Assembly (NCBI GenBank): GCA_002360925.1
Contig: DERN01000011.1
Location: 432,235 to 496,234 of the forward strand
DNA length: 64,000 nt
Source: Flavobacteriaceae bacterium UBA3339
GTDB lineage: Bacteria; Bacteroidota; Bacteroidia; Flavobacteriales; Flavobacteriaceae
Direction: 5' to 3'
Position numbers and translations under genes: made by a program. This document shows positions 16,465-27,037 of the stretch, one piece after another. The notes under the pieces were generated by a model. It was given only the letters and a program-made list of their open reading frames with translations, was not told the origin of the DNA and ran no database searches. The stretch's first letter is position 1; each line of letters starts with the position of its first letter.

Positions 16465-17517
16465 TTAATTTTCCTCTTGTAATGCGTTCCAGCCACGAGC
16501 TTTTAAAGGAATCTTAGTATGTTCGCGAGTTATTAAATGGATCCCTTCATTTTCTGCAACCATGTGTCCGATTACAGTGAAATTCGGATTCCCTTTTATT
16601 TTATCGTAATCTTCCATTTTTATTGTGAAAAGCAATTCATAATCTTCACCTCCGTTTATGGCAATCGTTGTGCTGTCTAAATTAAACTCTTCACAAACGT
16701 TTATAAACTGCGGGTCTAACGGTAATTTATCTTCGAACAGATTGCAGCCTACATTAGAAGCTTTACAAATATGCATAATTTCAGAAGAAATTCCGTCCGA
16801 AACATCAATCATTGATGTTGGCTTTACTTCCAACTTTTCTAATAATTCTTTTACATCGGTTCTAGCTTCCGGCTTTAATTGTCGTTCAATGATATACGAA
16901 TATTCATCTAAATCAGGCTGACTTTGCGGATTAACCAAAAACACTTGTTTTTCGCGTTCTAAAATTTGCAATCCCATATAAGCAGCACCGATATCGCCGG
17001 TTACAACCAATAAATCATTTTCTTGCGCGCCTGAACGATATAGAATTTCTTCTTTCTTTACTTCGCCAATTGCTGTAACGCTGATCATTAATCCTGTTGT
17101 ACTTGAAGTTGTATCGCCACCAACCAAATCGACTTTATAAAATTCACAAGCCAAACGAATTCCTTCGTATAATTCCTCGACAGCTTCTAACGGAAAACGA
17201 TTCGATAAAGCAATAGAAACCGTAATTTGAGTAGGAACTGCGTTCATCGCGCAAATATCAGAAAGGTTCACCACAACCGATTTATAACCTAAATGTTTTA
17301 AAGGCATGTAACTTAGATCAAAATGTACGCCTTCGACCAACAAATCTGTTGTTACAACTGCTTTTTTCGATTTAAAATCTAAAACAGCAGCATCGTCGCC
17401 AATTGCTTTTAAAGTTGATTTTTGATGAATTGTAAAGTTTTTTGTAATATGATCGATTAAACCAAACTCGCCCAATTGAGCTAATGAAGTTCTATTTTGG
17501 TCTTTATTTTCTAACAT
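16465..17517 (-). CDS. thiL: Thiamine-monophosphate kinase
   Basis: ThiL phosphorylates thiamine monophosphate to the active diphosphate using ATP. The 350-aa protein shows the family N-terminus LAQLGEFGLIDHI, GDDAAVLDF near residue 39, TTDLLVEGVHFD near 54, and the glycine- and aspartate-rich VDLVGGDTTSS near 130; MIDVSDGISSE lies near 233. ATG 17517 (MLENKDQNRTS) was chosen over a TTG seven codons upstream because the shorter form matches usual ThiL starts. It precedes the outer-membrane protein gene. Confidence 0.96.
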   Translation of the reverse strand: MLENKDQNRTSLAQLGEFGLIDHITKNFTIHQKSTLKAIGDDAAVLDFKSKKAVVTTDLLVEGVHFDLSYMPLKHLGYKSVVVNLSDICAMNAVPTQITVSIALSNRFPLEAVEELYEGIRLACEFYKVDLVGGDTTSSTTGLMISVTAIGEVKKEEILYRSGAQENDLLVVTGDIGAAYMGLQILEREKQVFLVNPQSQPDLDEYSYIIERQLKPEARTDVKELLEKLEVKPTSMIDVSDGISSEIMHICKASNVGCNLFEDKLPLDPQFINVCEEFNLDSTTIAINGGEDYELLFTIKMEDYDKIKGNPNFTVIGHMVAENEGIHLITREHTKIPLKARGWNALQEEN

Positions 17518-17571
17518 GATTTTTTTATTTGACAACAAAAATACAAACTATTGATGTGAGCTAACAAAAAA

Positions 17572-19797
17572 TTATAGTCCGTTTAATATTTGAACAGCTT
17601 TTTCAAGCACTTCATCCTTCCCTTTTATTACTCCATCAATTGTTCGTTCTATTATAATATCAGGAACAATTCCCACTCGTTGCGTTTCTTTTCCATCTGG
17701 ATAATAAACTCCAATTCCAGAAATCCAAGTCTTTAAATTTCCTGGTAAATAAATTTCAGAAACATTTCCATCTGCACCAGCCGTTGTACTTCCTACAATC
17801 AAAGAGTTTTTAACTGCACGAAATGCCATAGAAGTATACTCCGCCTGACTTTGAGAATTTTCATTTACTAAAACAACCAATTTCCCTTTATATCGATTTC
17901 CATCGCTTTCTATTTTAGGTCCTTCCATGAATGTAAATTCGCCTGGATTATCGGGATTTCCTTTTGTGAATTTTACAAATGAAGTTGGTTTTGACATGAA
18001 ATAAGATCCTAAAGCAAAAGGAACGAAAGTAGTTGGGTAATTTCTAATATCAATAATAATTCCTTTTGTTTTCTTAAACGTTTTTTTTATCTCGTCAATA
18101 TCATCTTTCTTAATATTTGCCAATGTTATATATCCAATATTTCCGTCTAACAATTTAAAACAAGGTTGATTTTCATCTACTTTATACCAATAATACATAT
18201 TTAATTGCTTTCGGTCATATAGTGTAATTTCTTTCTGTTTTGACTGTTTATTAGATATGTAATTTAAATGAACTTTATTTTTAGACGAACGCAATAAATC
18301 CATTGAAATATCGCGCAACATAGCCGATTTATTAGACGAAGGATAATAAGACTTTAGGCTATCTATTATTGTTTCTATACTTTTATGATCGATATGTGTA
18401 ATAATATCTCCGATCTTTAGTCCAGTTTCTTTTATTAATTCAGGATTAAAATAGTCGGTTACAACAAGTTTATTTTCAACAAACTCTACTCTAAAAGGCG
18501 CATAATTATTTCCTCTAAATTCTAAAATCTTATCATTACCAATAGCTAAGCCTGCATGTGTATCGTTAATTTCTCCGATAAGTTGAAGAGCAGCTAATTC
18601 ATATGTTAATTCATCTTTAGCCTCAAGAAATTTCGGAATATATTCTTTTAAAACAGCTTCCCATTTTTTATCGGCTAAATGCTTACTTGGAAAGAAATAA
18701 TTTATCATATTCCAATATCTATAAAGAGATAATAATCTAAAACCTGCATCGGGATATGGCATATTTACATAAGGATTTTCATTTGTAAAATCAGGGTTCC
18801 CAACACCTTCATGTAACGAAATATAATAATTCACGCCTTGATATCTGCCATTATAAACCTCTTTAAGTTTTAGTTTTAAGTTTTGCGATAATTTAGAATT
18901 ATCAATCCATGATAAATCAGGTTTTAAAACAGCATCTCGAGGAGTTGCTTTACAATTTTCGCAAACAGCAACCTTTCCATATTTATCAATCCAGTTATTA
19001 AGTAAATTATCTCTTTCTTCTGCGTTAGTTGCATTTAAATAAGTTGGCAAAAACCGAAATAATTCATAATCCCAATTGTAATTTCCTTTTCCAACCTCAG
19101 GATGATGATATTTAACAAATCCCCAAATTTTCCCTAACAATTCTAAATTGTTAATTTTTTCGCTATTCAAATCTGAAAAAACAATATTTGACCCCTTATC
19201 AAATTCTTTATCTTTTTCGGCAGGCATAATTTGTCTAACATAGCTTTCAAGATATTTACTATCTAAATCTTTTCCGTCTACTGTTACTTTTAAGTTATCT
19301 AACCACATTTTCCCTTTTCCAACCAATAAACCGCCAACTACAATATTCTTGGTTTTTTCGTGTTTTAGCGGTAAGATAATTTCATATTCTTGCCAATCCG
19401 TTGTCCCATTTATGTTTTTAGCTGCCATGTTATCAAATGCAACATCTGGATCAATTCTCACCCATAATCCTGCAAATCCATCAGTCACATTTTCTGTTTT
19501 AATAAAACCGGATAGACGAATTTGCCTTCCTATATAGTTACTTGGTAAATTAAATGCTAATGCTTTAAAACCACCGGCATTCGCATCGCTTTCTATAACA
19601 ACCGAATACTTACCATTTTTTACATTAACCGAATCTGTGTAAATTTTGTATTTTTTGTTTCCAAAGTTCTCCCAATTTATAGGATAATCACCTTTATGTT
19701 CTTCAAAATCAAGATTAAGTTTTTTAGTTTCCGGCGATTGGCAAAATCCAACAATCGAAAGTAAAAGAGTAGCAAATAAAATTTTTACGTTCATCAT
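17572..19797 (-). CDS. S41 family peptidase, secreted
   Basis: The 741-aa protein has a signal peptide ending GFCQ (about 19). An N-terminal beta-rich region (about 25-175) resembles a carbohydrate-binding/jelly-roll module. A helical middle with a CxxC pair (VAVCENCKATP) follows, then a PDZ-like segment (KIGDIITHIDHKSIE) and a C-terminal S41 core, with the nucleophile probably in NENSQSQAEYTSMAF. It is related to tail-specific or tricorn-core proteases of the cell envelope. Two ATGs stand in tandem at 19797 and 19794. It is likely monocistronic. Confidence 0.88.
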   Translation of the reverse strand: MMNVKILFATLLLSIVGFCQSPETKKLNLDFEEHKGDYPINWENFGNKKYKIYTDSVNVKNGKYSVVIESDANAGGFKALAFNLPSNYIGRQIRLSGFIKTENVTDGFAGLWVRIDPDVAFDNMAAKNINGTTDWQEYEIILPLKHEKTKNIVVGGLLVGKGKMWLDNLKVTVDGKDLDSKYLESYVRQIMPAEKDKEFDKGSNIVFSDLNSEKINNLELLGKIWGFVKYHHPEVGKGNYNWDYELFRFLPTYLNATNAEERDNLLNNWIDKYGKVAVCENCKATPRDAVLKPDLSWIDNSKLSQNLKLKLKEVYNGRYQGVNYYISLHEGVGNPDFTNENPYVNMPYPDAGFRLLSLYRYWNMINYFFPSKHLADKKWEAVLKEYIPKFLEAKDELTYELAALQLIGEINDTHAGLAIGNDKILEFRGNNYAPFRVEFVENKLVVTDYFNPELIKETGLKIGDIITHIDHKSIETIIDSLKSYYPSSNKSAMLRDISMDLLRSSKNKVHLNYISNKQSKQKEITLYDRKQLNMYYWYKVDENQPCFKLLDGNIGYITLANIKKDDIDEIKKTFKKTKGIIIDIRNYPTTFVPFALGSYFMSKPTSFVKFTKGNPDNPGEFTFMEGPKIESDGNRYKGKLVVLVNENSQSQAEYTSMAFRAVKNSLIVGSTTAGADGNVSEIYLPGNLKTWISGIGVYYPDGKETQRVGIVPDIIIERTIDGVIKGKDEVLEKAVQILNGL

Positions 19798-19835
19798 ATC
19801 TTTATTTTTTGGTTTTAATTTTTACAATATAACTA

Positions 19836-19865
19836 AAAAAGGCGATTTAAAAAACCGCCTTTTTA
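19836..19865 (-). terminator. Terminator of the first TMEM260-like gene
   Basis: AAAAAGGCG and CGCCTTTTT pair across an 11-base loop. The T run on the reverse strand lies just past the stop at 19870. Confidence 0.8.
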
Positions 19866-19869
19866 TTAT

Positions 19870-22800
19870 CTACTGTAGTACAGAATCTATTGTTGAACTT
19901 GTCGAATCTTCTATCATTTTTTGTTCTTTCTTCGTTCTTTCAACCTCTTGTTCTTTGCTTTGTTTGTATGCTTTTAAATAACGATCGTAATACTTTTCGA
20001 ACGGAGCAATTCTTTTATTCAAAGTAGTTACCGTTGCTGTATCGTTGTGCAGTTTACAATTATCGATAATTCGGTAAGCTGTATCGAACGATCTAATAAT
20101 TTCATAACTGTATTCTTGTTGCTCAGTTATCCCCATTCCTTCATAGAATTTCAAATCTTCTTCGGCTTTTGTAAATAACTTTTCAGCAATTTCTGCAGCT
20201 TTTTTCTTCTCGCCAATCATATAATATAAATCAGCAAATGCTTCAACCGAAATATACATTCCGTAACTGTCGTTAGGTAAATAATATTCAATCGGAAAGT
20301 TTGTCATCCCTAAATCCAGAATCGTTTTTGCTTTATCGAATTTCTTTTCGGTGATCAATTGCTCTGCCAAACGAATCAAATTTGTTCTAAAAGCAAAACT
20401 GTTTTTTCTAGTTTCCGGATCGTGGTAAATATTCGGACTTCCGAAATTACCCCAATACCAATTGGTTACCGTTTTGTACATTTTTTCTGAATCGATCGTT
20501 CCAATATATAAAGGATGTCCGTCGTATTGGCGTTCTGCTTTTACAGGAACCAATTTATACGTCATTCCGTTTAACTGCAAATAATCTTTCATCCAAAGAA
20601 AATCTTCCGGAGTTAACGATCCGTTTGTGAAATAAATCGGACGCTCCCAATTATTATTTGCTACAATATCGAACATAATTAAACGTTGACGATACAATAC
20701 GCTTGCTTTAACATCGATTGGAATTTCGGAAACAATTTGATCTGCAAATTGAGCCGAAACAATTCCGTTCTTCAACACTTTTTCCTTATCTACAGGAAGT
20801 TTGAATTTATTGGTTGGAATACGAACAATGTCCATTCCGTTTTGCATTTTCATTTTAGTTTCAGGACGATCGCTTGCAATGAATTCCATAATCGTATTTA
20901 AATCAAAACGCTCATCAACCGTTGGTGCAATTGCAGCATAATATAAATTTGTTCCTGAATATTGGCGGTGATTAAAGCGGATTTTTAACGGATCAGATTC
21001 ATACGATTTTACTTTCATTTGATCGATATACCATTCTGCCTGCATTAAGGTTGTACAAACTACGCGAACATCGGTTCTGTAATTTTCGACTTCCTGCAAA
21101 TACCAAAGCGGGAATGTATCGTTATCGCCAATCGTGAAAATAATTGCATTTTTATCCAACGAATCTAAATATGCTCTTGCCAAAGCTAAAGCGGTATATT
21201 TTTCTGAACGATCGTGATCGTCCCAGTTTTCTTTTGCCATTAAAACCGGAGATGCTAAAAAGGTAACTCCTAAAACTAAAGGCAACGCAACTTTTGAATT
21301 TACTTTATTTGACAAGAAATCGTAAATGGCAAAAACACCGTAACCAACCCAAATAGCAAAAACCATGAACGAGCCAACAACCGCATAATCGCGTTCGCGT
21401 GGTTCGAACGGACGCTCGTTTAAGAAGATTTTTAAAGCAAAACTGGTAAATAAAAACAACGCTAATAACACGTAAAAAGTTTTGGGATCTTTACGGTAAT
21501 GGAAAATGAATCCGAATAATCCTAAAATAAACGGAATCATGTAATACACATTTCGAGCTTTGTTATTTAACATATCGCTCGTTAAGTTATTTTGCGATCC
21601 TAATCTGATTTCGTCTAAAGGTTTTATTCCCGAAATCCAGTTTCCGTTCATTCGATCGTTCGATCCTTGAATATCGTTTTGGCGTCCTGCAAAATTCCAC
21701 AACAAATAACGCATATACATATAGCCAAACTGATAACTAAACATGAAACTCATATTATCGGTAAAAGAAGGCATTTCTACATCAATATAATCGCTCATTT
21801 GCGACAAATAATAATCATATTCTTGTAAAGACATTTGTCCGGTTTGAATTCCGGCTTTTATTTGTCCTTCCATTTCGATTAATTCTGCTTCAGTTGCAAA
21901 TTCCGGCTTTAATTTAAATTCAACCGGTTTTGTAAATGCCATGTAATTTGTGGCTTTATCAGGTTCCCATAAACGCGGTAAAAATCCTTTATATTTACTT
22001 GAATAATTAGGTTCTGACTCTTTATTCTCGTTAATGATTTTATATTTCCCTGTTGAATAATCACGTTCGTAATCAACTTTCCCGTCTTTATAAGGTTGCG
22101 ATGCGTCTAACGAACTTCCGTATTTTATCGTGAAAAATGTATCGTAAAATAACGAACGATTTCCGTATTGCTCGCGGTTATAATATGCTAAAAGCTCGGC
22201 AGCATCCGAAGGTTTATTTTCGTTGATTGGGATTTGCGTATTTGCACGAATCGGCAACATCAACCAAGTCGAAAATCCAACAAAAATAAAAACGATTGAA
22301 AGAATCAATGTGTTTGCTAACTGTTTTTGTTTTTGACGCGTCATTTTTAATCCGAAAATAAAGAACGAAATCAATAAAGCAAAGGCAATAAGCGTTCCTG
22401 AATTAAATGGCAATCCAAGATTATTTACAAAGAAAATTTCAGATTCTCCGAAGAAAATCATGATATAAGGAGCTAAAAAGCCAAATACAAATAATAAAAC
22501 CGCCACCACTACAAGGTTTGCAATGACGAAGTTTTTAAGGGTAACTTTTGGATATTTTTTAAAATAGTACAAATAACCGATTGACGGAATTGCTAATAAT
22601 GCCATAAAGTGTACACCAAACGACATTCCGATAACTAACGAAATCAGCAATAACCATTTATTTCCGCGCGGTTCGTCGATTGCATCAACCCAACGTAAAC
22701 CTAACCATAAAAGCAATGCCAACATAAAAGTTGCCATGGCGTAAACTTCGGTTTCTACAGCACTAAACCAAAACGTATCCGAAAATGTAAACGTTAAAGC

Positions 22801-23187
22801 ACCAATTAAACTACTTCCTAAAACTGCAATTGCCGTGTTATTTGAAACGTTTTCGGTATTCAGCTTTACCACTTTCATTAGAATATTGGTTGCCGACCAA
22901 AACATGAACAAAACAGCAAAAGCACTCGAAAGTGCCGAAACCAAATTGACCATGTATGCAATTTTATCGGGCGAAGCCGCAAACATAGCTGCAAAAGAGC
23001 CAATCATTTGGAATAAAGGTGCGCCGGGCGGATGTCCTACCTCTAATTTAGCCGAAGTAGCAATGTATTCACCCGAATCCCAGAAGCTTACCGTAGGTTC
23101 TAAGGTTAACGTATAAACGATAAAAGCAGTTAAAAATGCAATCCAACCTGTAAGGTTATTCCATTTTTTAAAGTTGAATGTCAACAT
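19870..23187 (-). CDS. TMEM260-like (DUF2723, GT117) putative protein O-mannosyltransferase, copy 1
   Basis: This is a 1105-aa polytopic membrane protein. About twelve hydrophobic segments fill residues 12-320 and 540-660, and a soluble, helical, TPR-like tail follows to the end. Family hallmarks are FWDSGEYIATSAKLEVGHPP (35-54) near the first membrane segment, and GDNDTFPLWYLQEVE starting at G687. DUF2723 is the bacterial arm of the TMEM260 family, whose human member is a protein O-mannosyltransferase (CAZy GT117); activity here is inferred. It lies 141 bases after a paralogue on the same strand. This copy keeps the conserved GDNDTFP motif. Confidence 0.88.
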   Translation of the reverse strand: MLTFNFKKWNNLTGWIAFLTAFIVYTLTLEPTVSFWDSGEYIATSAKLEVGHPPGAPLFQMIGSFAAMFAASPDKIAYMVNLVSALSSAFAVLFMFWSATNILMKVVKLNTENVSNNTAIAVLGSSLIGALTFTFSDTFWFSAVETEVYAMATFMLALLLWLGLRWVDAIDEPRGNKWLLLISLVIGMSFGVHFMALLAIPSIGYLYYFKKYPKVTLKNFVIANLVVVAVLLFVFGFLAPYIMIFFGESEIFFVNNLGLPFNSGTLIAFALLISFFIFGLKMTRQKQKQLANTLILSIVFIFVGFSTWLMLPIRANTQIPINENKPSDAAELLAYYNREQYGNRSLFYDTFFTIKYGSSLDASQPYKDGKVDYERDYSTGKYKIINENKESEPNYSSKYKGFLPRLWEPDKATNYMAFTKPVEFKLKPEFATEAELIEMEGQIKAGIQTGQMSLQEYDYYLSQMSDYIDVEMPSFTDNMSFMFSYQFGYMYMRYLLWNFAGRQNDIQGSNDRMNGNWISGIKPLDEIRLGSQNNLTSDMLNNKARNVYYMIPFILGLFGFIFHYRKDPKTFYVLLALFLFTSFALKIFLNERPFEPRERDYAVVGSFMVFAIWVGYGVFAIYDFLSNKVNSKVALPLVLGVTFLASPVLMAKENWDDHDRSEKYTALALARAYLDSLDKNAIIFTIGDNDTFPLWYLQEVENYRTDVRVVCTTLMQAEWYIDQMKVKSYESDPLKIRFNHRQYSGTNLYYAAIAPTVDERFDLNTIMEFIASDRPETKMKMQNGMDIVRIPTNKFKLPVDKEKVLKNGIVSAQFADQIVSEIPIDVKASVLYRQRLIMFDIVANNNWERPIYFTNGSLTPEDFLWMKDYLQLNGMTYKLVPVKAERQYDGHPLYIGTIDSEKMYKTVTNWYWGNFGSPNIYHDPETRKNSFAFRTNLIRLAEQLITEKKFDKAKTILDLGMTNFPIEYYLPNDSYGMYISVEAFADLYYMIGEKKKAAEIAEKLFTKAEEDLKFYEGMGITEQQEYSYEIIRSFDTAYRIIDNCKLHNDTATVTTLNKRIAPFEKYYDRYLKAYKQSKEQEVERTKKEQKMIEDSTSSTIDSVLQ

Positions 23188-23292
23188 AATAGTTATTTTT
23201 GTTCTTCTTTATGTAAGAACTACAAAGAAAATGTTTTTTTTCTAATTCTGAAAAATGCACTGAACATATTTTGATATTCAGAACTTTGTACA

Positions 23293-23327
23293 AAACAAAA
23301 CGCAGTTAAAATAACCACGTTTTGTTT
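23293..23327 (-). terminator. Possible terminator between the TMEM260-like paralogues
   Basis: AAACAAAACG (23293-23302) and CGTTTTGTTT (23318-23327) pair perfectly over a 15-base loop just past the stop of copy 2. The reverse strand lacks a clean T run, so this is less certain. Confidence 0.45.
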
Positions 23328-23328
23328 C

Positions 23329-26300
23329 TTATTCTACTTCGAGCGAATCGAATTGTTGTGTTTTTTCTTGCTCCATCATCTCAGTTTCTTCCTTTACTTG
23401 TTTGTGATAAATTTCTAAATAACTGTCGAAATATTTTTCAAAAGGCGCTATTCGCTTGTTCATTAAACCAACTGTTTTAGCATCTTTATTTTGTTCGCAA
23501 TAATCTATCAATCTGTAAATTGTATTAAAAGCTCGCATAATTTCGTACGCGTTTTCTCGCTGTTCTATTGGTTTCATTCCTTTAAAAAACAGCAATTTTT
23601 CTTCGGATTTCACATATAACTTCATTGCTAAATCTGCTGCTTTTTGCTGATTTCCTACTTTGTAATACAATTCGATAAAAGTTTCCATGTGCTCATATTC
23701 ATTAACATGATTATTGGGCAGATAATATTCGACCGGAAAGTTTTTCATAGTTAAATCTAGAACCTTTTCGGCTTTTTCGTTCTTTCCTTCTAAAATCAAT
23801 TGTTCTGCCAATCGACTTAAATTGATTTTAAACATTACAGCATCGTGTCTTGTTTGCGGATCGTGATAAATATTCGAACTTCCGAAATTGCCCCAATACC
23901 AATTCGTAACCGTTTTGTACATTTTTTCGGAATCGATTGTCCCGACATTATACGGATTTGAATCTTCTTTTTTCTCCGCTTTAACCGGAACTAGTTTGTA
24001 AGCCATTCCGTTTAACTGCACATAATCTTTCATCCACAAAAGCGCATTTTCACTTGAATCGATACACGTAAAATAAACCGGACGTTCCCAATTATTATTC
24101 GCAATAATATCGTACATGATTAATTCGTTTCTCGATAATCGATCTGTTTTTACATCGATCGGAATTTCGGAAACAATTTGATCTGCAAACTGAGAAGAAA
24201 CAATCCCGTTTTTCAATATTTTTTCCTTATCAACAGAAAGTTTGAATTTATTTGTAGGAATATACGTCAATTCCATTCCGCTTTCTTTCTTTATTTTGGT
24301 TTCCGGACGATCGCTTGCAACAAAATTCATGATACTGTCTAATTCAAAATATTCGTTTTTGAAACGTTTATCCATCGAAGGAACAATTCCTGTTAAAGCA
24401 AGTTTATTTCCGTTATATTGTTTGTGATCGAAACGAATTTTTAACGGATCAGATTCGTACGCTTTAACCTTCATTTGATCGATATACCATTCGGCATTCA
24501 ACAACGTGGTACAAACTACCCGAACATCGGTTCTGTAACCTTCGACTTCCTGCAAATACCAAAATAAAAACGACTCATCGGCAATCGTGAAAAAGATGGC
24601 ATTTTTATCTAACGAATCCATATAAGCGCGCGCAACAGCTAAAGCCGTATATTTTTCGGAACGATCGTGATCGTCCCAGTTTTCTTTTGCCATTAAAACA
24701 GGCGAAGCTAAAAAAGTAACTCCTAAAACCAAAGGTAACGCAACTTTTGCATTGATTTTATTTGCTAAGAAATCGTAAATGGCAAAAACGCCATAACCAA
24801 CCCAAATAGCAAAAACCATGAACGAACCAACAACCGCATAATCGCGTTCGCGCGGTTCGAAAGGACGCTCGTTTAAGAAGATTTTTAAAGCAAAACTCGT
24901 AAATAAAAACAATGCCAATAACACGTAAAATGTTTTAGGATCTTTGCGATAATGAAAGATAAAACCGATTAATCCTAAAACGAACGGAATCATATAATAT
25001 ACATTTCGCCCTTTATTATTTAGCATATCGCTTGTTAAATTGTTTTGTGATCCTAAACGAAATTCGTCTAAAGGTTTAATTCCCGAAATCCAGTTTCCGT
25101 TTAAACTTTCGTTATTTCCTTGAATATCGTTTTGGCGTCCTGCAAAATTCCACAACAAATAACGCATATACATATAACCGAACTGATAATTGAACATAAA
25201 TTTCATATTATCGGCAAAAGAAGGTTGTACAATATCGATATAATCACCAATTTGCGACAAATAATAATCGTATTCGCGCAACGATATTCGCCCAGTTTGT
25301 ATATTCGATTTTATATAATTAACTGTTTCAATCAAGTCTGGATCTGAAGCAAATTCGGGCTTTATATTAAAATCGATCGGTTTCGTAAAAGCCATATAAT
25401 TCACAGGAGCCGAACCTTCTTCGTACCACATTCTAGGTAAAAAACCTTTCATTTTGCTCGAATAATTTGGTTCTGCATTTTTGTAATCGTTAATAATTAC
25501 ATATTTTCCGCTTGCTTCATCGCGCTCATAATTCGGCACGCCATCTATAGTTGGCTGCGTGGCATCATAAACACGATTGTATTTTATGGTAAAATACGTA
25601 TCATAAAGCAATGAACGCTCGCCGTATTGTTTTCGATTGTAGTAATCTAACAATTCAGCTGCATCCGAAGGTTTGTTTTCGTTAATCGGAATCTGCGTAT
25701 TGGCACGAATTGGCAACATAAGCCAACACGAAAAGCCAATAAAAATAAATACAATGGAAAGAATTAAGGTGTTTGCTAAGTGTTTTTGTTTTTTACGTGT
25801 GAATTTTAGTCCGAAAACCAAAAGCGAAACCAATATTAAAAACGCAATAACAGTTCCGGAATTAAAAGGTAAACCGATTGAATTGACAAAGAAGACTTCG
25901 GATTTCCCAAAGAAAATCATCGTATAAGGAGCTAAAAATCCGAAAACAAATAATAGAATGGAAGCAACTACAACATTTGCAATGATGAAGTTTTTAAGCG
26001 TAACTTTTGGATATTTTTTAAAATAGTATAAATAACCGATTGACGGAATTGCCAATAATGCCATAAAATGCACTCCGAACGACATTCCGATAACTAACGA
26101 AATCAGCAATAACCATTTGTTTCCGCGCGGTTCGTCGATTACATCAATCCAACGCAAACCTAACCATAAAAGCAGCGACATCATAAAAATTGCCATAGCA
26201 TAAACTTCGGCTTCTACAGCATTAAACCAAAACGTATCCGAAAATATAAACGTTAAAGCGCCAATAAAACTGCTTCCTAAAACTGCAATTATTGTATTGT

Positions 26301-26646
26301 TTGTAATAGTTTCGGAATTCAACTTTACCACTTTAATTAAAATATTCGTTGCCGACCAAAACATAAACAAAACAGCAAAAGCACTTGAAAGTGCCGAAAC
26401 CATATTGATCATATATGCAATTTTATCGGGCGAAGGAGCAAACATGGAAGCAAAAGCTCCAATCATTTGAAACAAAGGTGCGCCTGGCGGATGACCGACT
26501 TCTAACTTTGCCGAAGTAGCAATGAATTCACCCGAATCCCAAAAACTTATGGTAGGTTCTAAGGTTAGCATATACACAATAAAGGCTGTTAAAAATGCAG
26601 CCCAACCTGTACAATTATTCCATTTCTTAAAAATGATTGTTGGCAT
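23329..26646 (-). CDS. TMEM260-like (DUF2723, GT117) protein, copy 2 with a changed motif
   Basis: A 1105-aa paralogue of the downstream gene with the same layout: polytopic membrane domain, FWDSGEFIATSAKLEVGHPP near 35-54, and a soluble helical tail. Long stretches of the membrane core are nearly identical. At the conserved GDNDTFPL site it reads ADESFLF (689-695), one residue shorter, while the following WYLQEVE is kept. The frame is intact, so drift of one active-site loop is more likely than decay. Both genes have a TTTCTTTGTA element upstream. If it is a glycosyltransferase, its donor or acceptor use may differ. Confidence 0.85.
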   Translation of the reverse strand: MPTIIFKKWNNCTGWAAFLTAFIVYMLTLEPTISFWDSGEFIATSAKLEVGHPPGAPLFQMIGAFASMFAPSPDKIAYMINMVSALSSAFAVLFMFWSATNILIKVVKLNSETITNNTIIAVLGSSFIGALTFIFSDTFWFNAVEAEVYAMAIFMMSLLLWLGLRWIDVIDEPRGNKWLLLISLVIGMSFGVHFMALLAIPSIGYLYYFKKYPKVTLKNFIIANVVVASILLFVFGFLAPYTMIFFGKSEVFFVNSIGLPFNSGTVIAFLILVSLLVFGLKFTRKKQKHLANTLILSIVFIFIGFSCWLMLPIRANTQIPINENKPSDAAELLDYYNRKQYGERSLLYDTYFTIKYNRVYDATQPTIDGVPNYERDEASGKYVIINDYKNAEPNYSSKMKGFLPRMWYEEGSAPVNYMAFTKPIDFNIKPEFASDPDLIETVNYIKSNIQTGRISLREYDYYLSQIGDYIDIVQPSFADNMKFMFNYQFGYMYMRYLLWNFAGRQNDIQGNNESLNGNWISGIKPLDEFRLGSQNNLTSDMLNNKGRNVYYMIPFVLGLIGFIFHYRKDPKTFYVLLALFLFTSFALKIFLNERPFEPRERDYAVVGSFMVFAIWVGYGVFAIYDFLANKINAKVALPLVLGVTFLASPVLMAKENWDDHDRSEKYTALAVARAYMDSLDKNAIFFTIADESFLFWYLQEVEGYRTDVRVVCTTLLNAEWYIDQMKVKAYESDPLKIRFDHKQYNGNKLALTGIVPSMDKRFKNEYFELDSIMNFVASDRPETKIKKESGMELTYIPTNKFKLSVDKEKILKNGIVSSQFADQIVSEIPIDVKTDRLSRNELIMYDIIANNNWERPVYFTCIDSSENALLWMKDYVQLNGMAYKLVPVKAEKKEDSNPYNVGTIDSEKMYKTVTNWYWGNFGSSNIYHDPQTRHDAVMFKINLSRLAEQLILEGKNEKAEKVLDLTMKNFPVEYYLPNNHVNEYEHMETFIELYYKVGNQQKAADLAMKLYVKSEEKLLFFKGMKPIEQRENAYEIMRAFNTIYRLIDYCEQNKDAKTVGLMNKRIAPFEKYFDSYLEIYHKQVKEETEMMEQEKTQQFDSLEVE

Positions 26647-26955
26647 AATAGTTTTCTTCGATTTTTAGTATAAGAAATACAAAGAAAGTACTTTTTTAAA
26701 AGTATCGTGATTTTTAGAAAGATTTAGCAAAATTTTCACAATTCTGTTTAATTGTCTATTTTGGACATTGATAATCAAAAAATTAAACCAAAAAATTAAG
26801 AGCCGAATTAGGTTGGGAATAAAACATAATTAACAAAAGAAAATATAAATCAAAAAAACAAGAAATTATCTACTAACACAAGATTCATAATCAGATTATT
26901 CCTAGCTTTTTACGACTTCAATCAGCACATTTCTTTAAAAATATTTCATCAAACA
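26647..26955. other. AT-rich gap upstream of the tRNA genes
   Basis: Between the second TMEM260-like gene and the tRNA promoter I see no gene, repeat or strong hairpin. The left end should hold the promoter of the TMEM260-like gene, with a TACTTTCTTTGTA element at about 26683 on the reverse strand. Confidence 0.6.
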
Positions 26956-26956
26956 C

Positions 26957-26986
26957 TTGCTAAATTCTTTTTTTGTACTACATTTG
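26957..26986 (+). promoter_or_regulatory. Promoter of the tRNA-Gln pair
   Basis: TTG (26957-26959), 19 bases, then TACATTTG (26979-26986): a complete flavobacterial promoter. Transcription should start near 26992, about 45 bases before the first tRNA. Confidence 0.75.
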
Positions 26987-27037
26987 CACTCGCAATGACA
27001 AATCAAAAGCTCTTGTTTTTGTAATTGTAAGTTTTAT

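Noticed and set aside
19870..26646. Assembly duplication as the cause of the paired 1105-aa genes
   Set aside because: The two copies differ at many positions, including indels and intergenic DNA, so they are true paralogues.
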